Positions 1 through 6,599 of a DNA stretch of 9,696 nucleotides are shown here, one piece after another. The notes beneath the pieces are model-generated. The model was given only the letters and a program-made list of their open reading frames with translations. It made no database searches and was not told the origin of the DNA. The translations under genes were made by a program, and so were the position numbers. The DNA comes from UBA1049 sp964525815 (GTDB taxonomy: Bacteria > Bacillota > Clostridia > Oscillospirales > CAG-382): assembly GCA_964525815.1 (NCBI GenBank), contig CAZGJQ010000073.1, positions 1-9,696 on the forward strand, in the 5' to 3' direction. The stretch's first letter is position 1. Every line of letters begins with the position of its first letter.

Positions 1-255
1 AAGCGTCTTAAGGATATAGGAATAGATTGCTTCATGCCCGAGGGTGCGTTCTATGTTTTTGCGGACATTTCCCATTATGGGATGACCAGCGACCGCTTTT
101 GCGAACGGCTGCTCATGGAAAAAGGAGTAGCTATTGTTCCGGGTACGGCGTTCGGTGAGAGCGGGGAGGGCTTTGTAAGGATTTCATATGCTTATTCCAT
201 AAGACAGATAGACAAGGCAATGGCGCTTATAGAGAAATTCGTAAAGACATTGTAG
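1..255 (+). CDS. Class I/II aminotransferase, C-terminal fragment (5' truncated by window edge)
   Basis: The frame is open from the first base and ends at TAG 253-255, giving the last 84 residues of a pyridoxal-phosphate-dependent transaminase of fold type I. What is seen: the motif PEGAFYVFADI (residues 13-23 of the fragment), then EKGVAIVPGTAFGE, then GEGFVRISYA. In this family the Arg of the FVRISYA segment binds the substrate alpha-carboxylate and the PGTAFG loop lies near the active site, so the small C-terminal domain is complete. The PLP lysine and the large domain lie outside the window. An internal ATG at 34 is not the start, because the open frame and the homology extend upstream of it. 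The stop codon overlaps the ispE ribosome binding site, so the two genes are probably co-transcribed. Substrate specificity (aspartate, aromatic or other) cannot be decided from this part. Confidence 0.9.
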   Translation, partial: KRLKDIGIDCFMPEGAFYVFADISHYGMTSDRFCERLLMEKGVAIVPGTAFGESGEGFVRISYAYSIRQIDKAMALIEKFVKTL

Positions 256-260
256 AGAGG
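254..260 (+). promoter_or_regulatory. Ribosome binding site of ispE, favouring a TTG start
   Basis: AGAGAGG overlaps the upstream TAG stop. It lies 5 nt before TTG 266 but 14 nt before ATG 275. The spacing favours TTG, while typical family N-termini, only a few residues before the AxAKINL motif, fit either start. Confidence 0.55.
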
Positions 261-265
261 GCGTT

Positions 266-1114
266 TTGCAAAACATGACCGAAAAGGCATATGCGAAGAT
301 AAATTTAACCTTGGATGTATTGCGCAAGCGGGAGGACGGCTACCATGACATAAAAACGGTTATGCAAACCGTATCTCTTTGTGATGCTTTGGAGGTAGAA
401 AAAGACGAGAAAATAAGAATTTCCGCCAGCAAGCCCTATATACCGACCGACAAGCGAAATCTTGTTTATACGGCATGCGAGCGTTTTTTTTCAGCAACCG
501 GTGTTAAGGGCGGCGCAAGAATCAGGCTTAAAAAGTTCATTCCGGTTGCCGCCGGGCTTGCCGGAGGGAGCAGCGATGCTGCGGCAACGCTTCGTGCGCT
601 TAACCGGCTCTACCGTACAAAGCTGACCGACGATATGCTCTGCGAAATCGCTTCCTCCTTCGGTGCCGATATTCCTTTTTGCATAAAAGGCGGAACCGCT
701 CTTTGCGAGGGAATAGGGGAAGTGATTACTTCTCTGCGTCCGCTACCGAGAGCTAATATTGTTATCTCAATCGGTGGAGAGAGTGCATCCACACCCGCAA
801 TGTATGCTGAGTTGAGCAAAAGAAACGCGTTTAGCCTGATAGATAATGACGGGATGATTATGGCAATCGACAGAGGTGAGATCAGAGAAATTGCTGGCAA
901 GCTCGGCAATGCCTTTGAAGATATATGTGCGGAAAAACGTCCGTTTATAAAGGAGATTAAAAGCGCAATGCTCAACAGCGGAGCACTCGGAGCCTGCATG
1001 AGCGGCAGCGGTCCGTCGGTATTCGGTATTTTCCAAAACAGAAAAACGGCAATTTCCTGTGCAAATATGCTTAAAAGCAAGGGTTATTATGCCTTTTACT
1101 GCACAACGGTTTGA
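266..1114 (+). CDS. ispE: 4-diphosphocytidyl-2-C-methyl-D-erythritol kinase (IspE)
   Basis: IspE phosphorylates the 2-hydroxyl of CDP-methylerythritol with ATP in the cytoplasm, the fourth step of the MEP route to isoprenoids. The 282-residue product has the usual IspE length and all GHMP-kinase motifs. Near the N-terminus is AYAKINLTLDV, with the catalytic Lys at 11. The glycine-rich ATP loop PVAAGLAGGSSDAAA spans about 93-107. GADIPF carries the catalytic Asp at about 135. The C-terminal motif GACMSGSGPSVFGIF spans about 242-256. The start is taken as TTG 266 because of ribosome-binding-site spacing; ATG 275 (product beginning MTEKAYAKIN) is the alternative and removes only three residues. 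It follows the aminotransferase gene by 10 nt, and a terminator-like hairpin begins 17 nt after its stop, so it is probably the last gene of its transcript. Overlapping minus-strand frames here are shadows. Confidence 0.96.
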   Translation: MQNMTEKAYAKINLTLDVLRKREDGYHDIKTVMQTVSLCDALEVEKDEKIRISASKPYIPTDKRNLVYTACERFFSATGVKGGARIRLKKFIPVAAGLAGGSSDAAATLRALNRLYRTKLTDDMLCEIASSFGADIPFCIKGGTALCEGIGEVITSLRPLPRANIVISIGGESASTPAMYAELSKRNAFSLIDNDGMIMAIDRGEIREIAGKLGNAFEDICAEKRPFIKEIKSAMLNSGALGACMSGSGPSVFGIFQNRKTAISCANMLKSKGYYAFYCTTV

Positions 1115-1131
1115 ATATAAATACAAAGAGG

Positions 1132-1152
1132 CTCCCGCATTATATGCGGGAG
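1132..1152 (+). terminator. Terminator-like hairpin between convergent ispE and the SGNH gene
   Basis: CTCCCGCAT and ATGCGGGAG form a perfect 9-bp stem closed by a 3-nt loop (TAT), with five consecutive G-C pairs. On the plus strand it is followed by TTAATTGGTT, a loose T-rich tract, and it is preceded by A-rich sequence. It starts 17 nt after the ispE stop and ends 16 nt before the stop of the opposing gene, so it may terminate both transcripts. The T tracts are imperfect on both sides, so termination efficiency is uncertain. Confidence 0.72.
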
Positions 1153-1168
1153 TTAATTGGTTATAATA

Positions 1169-1855
1169 TTAAACGGGTAAGGGAAGGAGTCCCGATTTTT
1201 CGGCTATAGCCGTATAAATCAGCTTATGTCCCTCGCTGTTCGGATGAATACCGTCCTTGCACAGATAATCTGTCAGCCTTTTTCCGCCGAGGAACTTGCT
1301 TCTGATATCAAAGAGCGGCAAATCATAAATTCGTGATATTTGATGCACCGCATCGTTAAACATTGACTGCCAGCGTGCAATGTGCTCAACATCGCCTAAG
1401 AATTTGAGGATGTTTTCTTTATTAAGTCCCTTGCTCACCCAGTTAAAAAAGCGGGTAGAGTCAATTGGAGGGAGCGAGACCAATAAGGGACGGCTGCCCG
1501 CTGCACGAGTGCGTTCAATCATGCTCTTGTATTTTTCCTTAAAAGCATCAAGCGGGGTGTTGCACTCATGCTCAAAATCAGGATTCTCTGCGACAGAAGC
1601 CCAATTGAAGTCGCAGTCGTTACCGCCAAGCTCGATAAAGGTATAATCGTAGCTTTTCAGCTCGTCCTCCGTCTTTTCAAGCAGTCTTAACCCCTTGGAA
1701 ACAGTACAGCCAAAGCAGGCATAATTCTCAATTTCTATATCGGTGCGATGACGAATCATATTAATAAAGCTATCCTTTAATAGCGCATATCTGTTTCTCT
1801 TATCATCAAAAAAAACGCCCTTAGCGATGGAATCCCCGAATACGCATACCTTCAT
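1169..1855 (-). CDS. SGNH/GDSL-type hydrolase (esterase/lipase-like), intracellular
   Basis: The protein has 228 residues and belongs to the SGNH hydrolase superfamily, Ser-His-Asp enzymes that cleave ester bonds in lipids, acetylated sugars or thioesters. All blocks are visible. Block I is FGDSIAKG with the nucleophile Ser9. Block II is a Gly at about 49 in ACFGCTVSKG. Block III is ELGGND with Asn79, which with the Gly forms the oxyanion hole. Block V is DGIHPN with Asp201 and His204, the catalytic pair. The start at 1855 is chosen because a GGAGG site lies 8 nt upstream and block I then begins at residue 6, as is usual. A longer in-frame start at 1921 is excluded because it lies inside the promoter -35 box. 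There is no signal peptide with this start, so a cytoplasmic location is inferred. The natural substrate cannot be told. The gene stands alone, convergent with ispE and divergent from the DUF1836 gene. Confidence 0.9.
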   Translation of the reverse strand: MKVCVFGDSIAKGVFFDDKRNRYALLKDSFINMIRHRTDIEIENYACFGCTVSKGLRLLEKTEDELKSYDYTFIELGGNDCDFNWASVAENPDFEHECNTPLDAFKEKYKSMIERTRAAGSRPLLVSLPPIDSTRFFNWVSKGLNKENILKFLGDVEHIARWQSMFNDAVHQISRIYDLPLFDIRSKFLGGKRLTDYLCKDGIHPNSEGHKLIYTAIAEKSGLLPLPV

Positions 1856-1863
1856 GCAAAAAT

Positions 1864-1868
1864 CCTCC
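1864..1868 (-). promoter_or_regulatory. Strong ribosome binding site of the SGNH hydrolase gene
   Basis: On the minus strand GGAGG precedes ATG 1855-1853 by 8 nt. This decides in favour of the 228-residue product over a longer 250-residue frame. Confidence 0.85.
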
Positions 1869-1892
1869 GTATTGCTTAATGTAATATACAAT

Positions 1893-1921
1893 ATTATATA
1901 ACGCAACATGCAAAATGTCAA
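1893..1921 (-). promoter_or_regulatory. Perfect-consensus sigma-A promoter of the SGNH hydrolase gene
   Basis: Read on the minus strand, TTGACA (1921-1916) is followed after exactly 17 bp by TATAAT (1898-1893). Both hexamers match the housekeeping consensus completely. Transcription should start near 1886, giving a leader of about 30 nt before ATG 1855 with the GGAGG inside it. Confidence 0.85.
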
Positions 1922-1948
1922 TAGAGTAATTTAATGTTTACAAATGTT
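1914..1948. promoter_or_regulatory. Possible shared operator between two divergent promoters (AATGT repeats)
   Basis: AATGT occurs at 1914-1918, 1933-1937 and 1943-1947, with one more at 1878-1882. The pair at 1933 and 1943 extends to AATGTT in direct repeat, one helical turn (10 bp) apart, and overlaps the plus-strand -35 box. The copy at 1914 overlaps the minus-strand -35 box. Such spacing is what a repressor covering both promoters would need. The sequence is AT-rich, so chance repetition is possible and no known operator is recognised. Confidence 0.25.
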
Positions 1949-1965
1949 AATATTTATGATAAAAT
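1937..1965 (+). promoter_or_regulatory. Sigma-A promoter of the DUF1836 gene, with extended -10
   Basis: TTTACA (1937-1942), a 17-bp spacer, then TAAAAT (1960-1965). A TG at 1957-1958, one base before the -10, makes an extended -10 element. Both hexamers match consensus at 5 of 6 positions. Transcription should begin near 1972, leaving a leader of about 107 nt. The -35 boxes of this and the opposing promoter are only 15 bp apart, back to back. Confidence 0.7.
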
Positions 1966-2047
1966 AAAGCTCATAAGTGGTTTTTTGAAAAAGCATTGTG
2001 CAGTTTACACCGAATATTTAATAAGAAGAAAATAACAACGCATTTTA

Positions 2048-2065
2048 CAAGGTTATAAGACCTTG
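2048..2065 (+). promoter_or_regulatory. Inverted repeat in the DUF1836 leader, just before the ribosome binding site
   Basis: CAAGGT and ACCTTG are perfect 6-bp inverted arms around a 6-nt spacer, ending 2 nt before the AGGGG site at 2068-2072. It may be a leader hairpin affecting translation or a protein-binding dyad. There is no T tract, so it is not a terminator. No known riboswitch is recognised in the leader. Confidence 0.3.
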
Positions 2066-2078
2066 ACAGGGGTATTAG

Positions 2079-2657
2079 ATGGATAAAATTAATGAACTAA
2101 GAGAAAAGCTACAAGAGACAAGACCGGCTTGCTGGGAGCAGCTCCCCGATATTGAGCTGTATAAGGATCAGGTGCTTTCTTATATGCAGCGACAGTTTCT
2201 TCCTTCCGAAAACGAGGAGGTTCTGACCGGTGCGATGATAAATAATTATATTAAGGCGGGAGCGTTGCCTCGCTCCAACGGAAAAAAATACGGCAGAGAG
2301 CATCTTGCATATTTAACCGCAATTTGTGCTTTGAAGCCGGCGATGAGTGTAAGCGACATAGAATACCTATTAAAAAAGCAGAGTTTTGGTCTTGAGGCAA
2401 AGAATTTTTATGAGCTTATCTGCACAAAAATTGACAAAGGTCTAACCGATACCGCAGACATGCTGAACGAGCAGCTAACCGAGGACGAGCTGCCCGAATA
2501 TATTTTAACCATAGCACTGCAGGCTACCGGTCTGCGAATAGTATGCGAGAAGCTGCTCAAGGTTATGCGAGACAATGACCCGGAAATATCTAAGGATAAG
2601 AAGGCGCAAAACGGAGCAAAAAAGGATAAAAAGGAAGATAAGGACGAAAAGAAATAG
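2079..2657 (+). CDS. DUF1836 domain protein, putative HTH transcription regulator
   Basis: The 192-residue product matches the DUF1836 family of Firmicutes, whose biochemical role is not established. Seen in order: the family's LPDIELYKDQVLSYM segment (22-36), then LTGAMINNYIKAGALP (49-64) and KKYGREHLAYLTAICALK (69-86), then MSVSDIEYLL (89-98). The pattern, a helix-turn-helix, a basic YxREHL segment and a following helix, resembles the winged HTH of MerR-type regulators, so DNA binding is inferred. About residues 171-192 form a Lys/Asp/Glu-rich low-complexity tail with no predicted fold. The ATG has AGGGG 6 nt upstream. No membrane segment is seen. It is transcribed from an extended -10 promoter, divergent from the SGNH gene, and lies 82 nt ahead of spoIIR. 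It could regulate itself and the divergent gene, but its target is unknown. Confidence 0.85.
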   Translation: MDKINELREKLQETRPACWEQLPDIELYKDQVLSYMQRQFLPSENEEVLTGAMINNYIKAGALPRSNGKKYGREHLAYLTAICALKPAMSVSDIEYLLKKQSFGLEAKNFYELICTKIDKGLTDTADMLNEQLTEDELPEYILTIALQATGLRIVCEKLLKVMRDNDPEISKDKKAQNGAKKDKKEDKDEKK

Positions 2658-2682
2658 CTTAAAGCGTTGTTAACCTGACGAT

Positions 2683-2718
2683 AATAAGCTTACCGAAAAA
2701 AATAAAATCGGTATTATT
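2683..2718 (+). terminator. Weak terminator-like hairpin between the DUF1836 gene and spoIIR
   Basis: TACCGA (2691-2696) and TCGGTA (2708-2713) form a 6-bp stem with an 11-nt A-rich loop. The arms can extend by AATAA with TTATT across a 3-nt bulge. A T/A-rich stretch follows. The large loop and weak outer stem make it a poor terminator, so partial read-through into spoIIR is possible. Confidence 0.3.
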
Positions 2719-2725
2719 AATTATC

Positions 2726-2730
2726 GGAGG
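2726..2730 (+). promoter_or_regulatory. Ribosome binding site of spoIIR, supporting a GTG start
   Basis: GGAGG lies 9 nt before GTG 2740. No in-frame ATG with comparable spacing is present, so the GTG is taken as the start. Confidence 0.8.
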
Positions 2731-2739
2731 TTTATTAAA

Positions 2740-3339
2740 GTGAAAGGTTTTTCTAAAGCAACGAGAGCATCTAAGGTGCTATTGGCATTTTGCCTGTCCT
2801 TCATATTTTTGCTTATAGTCGATTGCCTAATTCCTCGGGAGGAGAGCAAAATATACGACAGCGTAATCAGGTTGCACATACTCGCAAATTCGGATTCCGA
2901 GCCCGACCAGCAGCTCAAGCTGAAGGTCAGGGACGCCATTATCGCACAGAGCGGTGATTTATTCACCGATGTCGAATCCGGCAATCTTCCCCTTGAGGAA
3001 ATGCAGGAGCTCAGCGAGAAGTTTGTTGTTATCGCAAACCGGGTTATAGAGGAAAACGGTTTTGGGTACAAGGCGGAAGCCGTATGGGGCAAGGAGGATT
3101 ATCCCACCCGTGAATATGACGGAATCACCTTCCCGTCGGGAGAGTATTATTCACTGCGTATTAATCTCGGTGAATCAGCGGGGAACAACTGGTGGTGCGT
3201 ATTGTTTCCTCCGCTCTGTACCAATGCATCCTCCGCAAGGGAAGGACTTGAGGAAATGGGAATTAGCTCAAGCAGCGGTAAGGTCTATACATCAAGGAGA
3301 TATGTTTTTAGGTTCAAGATATTAGAGCTTTTCGGATGA
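2740..3339 (+). CDS. spoIIR: Stage II sporulation protein R
   Basis: SpoIIR is made in the forespore and exported to the intermembrane space. There it activates the membrane protease SpoIIGA, which processes pro-sigma-E in the mother cell (known from Bacillus). The 199-residue product has a single hydrophobic segment at about 13-31, serving as a signal or anchor. The Cys at its end is preceded by Asp, so there is no lipobox. The family signature follows: VIRLHILANSDSEPDQQLKL (42-61) continuing into KVRDAI, then FPSGEYYSLRINLGE (131-145) and GNNWWCVLFPPLC (148-160), and a C-terminal RYVFRFKILEL. Length and motifs are complete. In Bacillus the gene is under sigma-F; no convincing sigma-F motif was found in the 82 nt upstream. 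The addB start follows 11 nt after its stop, so it heads, or belongs to, a transcript with addB. Confidence 0.95.
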   Translation: MKGFSKATRASKVLLAFCLSFIFLLIVDCLIPREESKIYDSVIRLHILANSDSEPDQQLKLKVRDAIIAQSGDLFTDVESGNLPLEEMQELSEKFVVIANRVIEENGFGYKAEAVWGKEDYPTREYDGITFPSGEYYSLRINLGESAGNNWWCVLFPPLCTNASSAREGLEEMGISSSSGKVYTSRRYVFRFKILELFG

Positions 3340-3350
3340 AGGGGTAATAT

Positions 3351-6300
3351 ATGCTTTACAGGGTAACGGGAAGAGCGGGCAGCGGTAAAACAACATATCT
3401 GTTGTCAAGGCTCAAGGAAGCGTTTGAAAAAGGAACAAAATGCCTGTATATCGTTCCCGAGCAGCAGTCGCTCAGCACCGAAAAGAAGCTGAGCGAATAT
3501 CTCGGGGATCGCTATAATATGCTTATAGAGGTGCTTAATTTTGAGCGTCTTCCCAACCGTATTGCCCGTGAATACGGAGGCCTTGCGGTAAAATATATTG
3601 ATGAGGGCGGCAGGGATATATTAATGTCCCTGACGCTTTATCGTCTTTCGGAGAAGCTCACGGAATATAAGGGCTTGAGCACAAACGGCGACTTTATAAA
3701 AAGCATTTTGTCAGTTATAGAAAGGCTGAAGAGAGGTGGAATTTCTGCTCAAAAATTTAAAGAGGCTGCTGATAACGAACAAATTAAGCAAAGCAGCCGT
3801 CTTTACTCAAAACTAAAGGATATTTCCCTCATATATTCCACTTACAGCCAGCTTCTAACGGAGGAGCTAAACGACCCGCTGGATGCGCTTTCTACGCTGA
3901 GCAAGGCGCTGGAATGTAATCGATTTTTTGAGGACTATATAGTTTTTATAGACGGATACTACACCTTTACAGAGCAGGAATATGCAATAATCAAGCATAT
4001 AGTCAAGCAGAGCCGTGATACATATATATCCTTTACCCTTGACGGAACGGACAGCCATCTGTTTAAAGACAACAAGGCGTGTGCGGACAGAATTATGAGA
4101 GAGTCAAGCAAACCATGCAAGGATATAACCACAGGTGGGAGCAAGCGATTTCGTTCCCCCTTAATAAGGCATATTGAGGAGAATCTCTGGGAGACGGTAA
4201 CCCTACCCACAGCTGAGAACGACTCTTCCGTTAGGATAATAGAAGCAAGCAGCCCTTTTGAAGAAGCGGAAGCGATTGCCTCCGAGATTTTTAGACTTAT
4301 ACGGGAGGATNNNNNNNNNNGCTTCGTTACAGAGACATATCCCTTGTGTTCGGCAGCCTTACGGAATATAAGGGCGTTATTGATGTAGTTTTGGAGCGTA
4401 ATAATATACCGTATTACATGGCGGTAAAGGACGAGCTTGCCACAAAGCCGCTGTTCTCCTTTATTTTGTCTGCACTTGAGGCCGTTTTTACCGATTGCTC
4501 GCTTACCGCCATGAAAAAGTACATAAAAAGCGGTTTTATGCCGCTTAATGTCGGAGAGTGCGACATTTTACTACGTTACGCCGAAATGTGGAACATACAG
4601 GGCAGGCGCTGGTATGATGAAGCCGAATGGATGATGAATCCGGAGGGCTACAGGGAAGAACTCTCCCGGTACGGAAGTAAAATACTCAAAATAACGAACA
4701 AAGCAAGAGAAAAGGTAATGCTCAGCCTCTCTAATCTGCGACAAACCTTGCTGCAAAAGGATGTAACGGTAAAAAGAGGGGCGGAAGCATTATATGAGCT
4801 GCTGATAGACATGGAGATTGACAGCAAGCTGCTGCAAAGAGCGCAGCACCTGCGGGATACCGGAAACGAGGAGGAAGCACAAAAGGAGCGGCAGCTATGG
4901 GATATGCTCATAAATATTTTTGATCAGCTATGCTATATAAGCGGAGAAGAAAAGGTTACCCCAAGACGGCTCTTTGAGCTGATAAAGCTGATGAGCGAGG
5001 AATATACGGTTGGCTCCATTCCAACCTCTGCCGACCAAATAAGAATCAGCGATGCTAAGCTGTTTCGTCCCGATGCCTGCAGTGCACAAATACTCGGAGG
5101 AGTAAACGACGGTATTTTCCCATCATTTACAGGCGGCGACGGTTTTTTTGAGGACGAGGAGCTTATGATGCTCGAGCAGGCGGGCTGTGTGTTTTCATCT
5201 TCTAAAATAGAAATGCAAAACAGAGAGCGTTTTTTGTTTTATGCTGCGGCTACCGCACCCTCTGAGCAGCTTATCATTACCTACCCTTCAACCGACTTTT
5301 CGGGCGCCGCTTTACGTCCCTCGTTTGCGGTGAACAGAATAAAAAGGCTTATTCCTTCCATAGAAACAAAGCACTTCGGAGAAAGAGAGACCGATTATCT
5401 TTATTCAAAGGAGTCCGCTGCTTTTTACGCTCCCACCCTTAGGAATACTGAGCTGAAAAAACAAATTCTAAGCAAGCTCGGACAAAAGGGAATTATCATT
5501 CCTTCGTTTGCTCCACTGTTTCAGGAGAAAGCGTTTGTAAAAATTCAGGATAGCTCAATAAAGTTTTCCCCAAGTAAAATTGAAAGATATAATTACTGTC
5601 CTTTTTCCTATTACGCAGGTTATCTGCTGAGGTTGAGAAAAAAGCAGAGGATAAGGTTCGCTACACAGGAGATAGGCAACTTTATACATAAAATATTAGA
5701 GCAGTTTCTTAAGGAGAGGACAAAGGAAGGGCGCTTTAATGTGCCTACCGACCAGCAAATTAATGAAGCGGTTGAGACGCTGACCGACGAATATTTATTC
5801 CGGGTAGCAAGTACCGCCGACGGTAGCAGCCGCCGATTTATGCATACCTGCTCAAACCTAAAAAAGACACTTAATTTGGTGCTGCATAACCTCTCGGACG
5901 AGTTTGCCCAGAGTAAGTTCCTGCCGGTGGGTTTTGAACAAAAAATAGGCTCCGATGAGGAGGGTAGTCTGCCTCCGATATGCTATGAAATGGACGGAGA
6001 CAGGTATGTAACGCTCAGAGGCTCTATTGACCGAGTGGACGCCTATGAAACAAACGGAATAACATATGTGCGGGTTGTGGATTACAAGACCTATTCCAAG
6101 CCCTTTTCACTTGAGCTTGTGGAGGAGGGTATAGACACACAGATGCTTAGCTATCTTTTCGCTTATTGTGCGGCGGGGGAGAACAGAAAGCCTGCAGGAA
6201 TCCTTTATTATGCCGCCAAGCTACCCACAATAACCGCCGATGGGGACGAAAGCGAGGAAATAATAAACAGAAAACTGCAAAGAGAACTGAAAAGAACGGG

Positions 6301-6589
6301 GCTATTGTTGAGGAGCAGAGAAATCATAGAAGCGATGGAGGAGGATGCAAACGGGGTGTTTGTTCCCGTAAGAATAAAAAATGACGGAGATTTTTATAGC
6401 GATAGCGAGAAAAGACTGCTTGACGCAGACGGTTTTTCCGAGCTGGAAAAAGCATTGAATAATCAGATAATTACCCTTGCCGGAGAAATTTTTAACGGAA
6501 ATATGTGTATTCGTCCGAAACAGCTTGACGATATGCACAATGCGTGCAAATACTGCGATTACAACGCTGTTTGCCGCTATACGGAATAG
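3351..6589 (+). CDS. addB: ATP-dependent helicase/deoxyribonuclease subunit B (AddB), interrupted by an assembly gap
   Basis: AddB pairs with AddA in the cytoplasm to resect double-strand DNA ends for RecA loading. In the family AddB is a degenerate helicase that reads Chi sites and carries one of the two nuclease domains. The N-terminus has a Walker A motif GRAGSGKTT (7-15), YIVPEQQSLSTE (33-44) and VFIDGYYTFTEQE (198-210). After the gap come YRDISLVFG (from 4328) and a motif-VI-like LGGVNDGIFP (from 5093). The C-terminal RecB-type nuclease shows the IHKILE His (5687), GSIDRVD (from 6020) and DYK (6080-6088). Four cysteines fit the AddB 4Fe-4S cluster: one in YNYCPF (5597) and a C-x2-C-x5-C group (6545, 6554, 6572). 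Ten N at 4311-4320 shift the apparent frame; the homology runs through, so I call one intact gene of about 1076-1080 residues. ATG 3351 has GAAGGGG 6 nt upstream, beginning in the spoIIR stop region. Confidence 0.93.
4311..4320. other. Assembly gap of 10 N within addB
   Basis: The last codon before the gap is GAT 4308-4310 (Asp320, after RLIRE). The first complete codon afterwards is CTT 4322, beginning LRYRDISLVFG. Literal reading puts the two halves in different frames and reaches a stop at 4386-4388. Homologues have about one residue between these segments. A missing length of 2 nt, or another length of the form 3n+2, would restore the frame, for example through a codon ending in the G at 4321. 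The 10 N are therefore a placeholder and not a measured length. Confidence 0.9.
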
Positions 6590-6599
6590 GAGATAAAAA

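Noticed and set aside
610..1080. A 156-codon minus-strand frame inside ispE, and another at 767-1126
   Set aside because: Both are antisense to a fully supported IspE coding region. They have no ribosome binding site and no recognisable domain, so they are shadows.
2063..2089. TTGACA with a downstream TAAAAT as a second promoter for the DUF1836 gene
   Set aside because: The spacer is 15 bp and the -10 would lie inside the coding sequence, so the transcript would lack the start codon.
2658..2739. A sigma-F promoter for spoIIR
   Set aside because: I looked for a GYATA-type -35 with a GGNNANNNT-type -10 about 15 bp downstream and found no acceptable pair. The promoter may be further upstream or diverged.
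4321..4388. AddB ending at the TAG 4386-4388 as a truncated protein
   Set aside because: The residues after Asp320 in that frame do not resemble AddB, and the proper continuation lies in another frame after the gap. The stop is an artefact of the placeholder N.
6166..6384. A 72-codon plus-strand frame inside addB
   Set aside because: It overlaps the conserved AddB nuclease region in another frame, has a composition unlike a protein (Arg/Lys/Gly-rich), and has no family match.
4346..6589. A separate gene beginning at GTG 4346
   Set aside because: The frame and the AddB homology extend upstream to the gap at 4321 (LRYRDISL), and no ribosome binding site precedes the GTG. It is the rest of addB.
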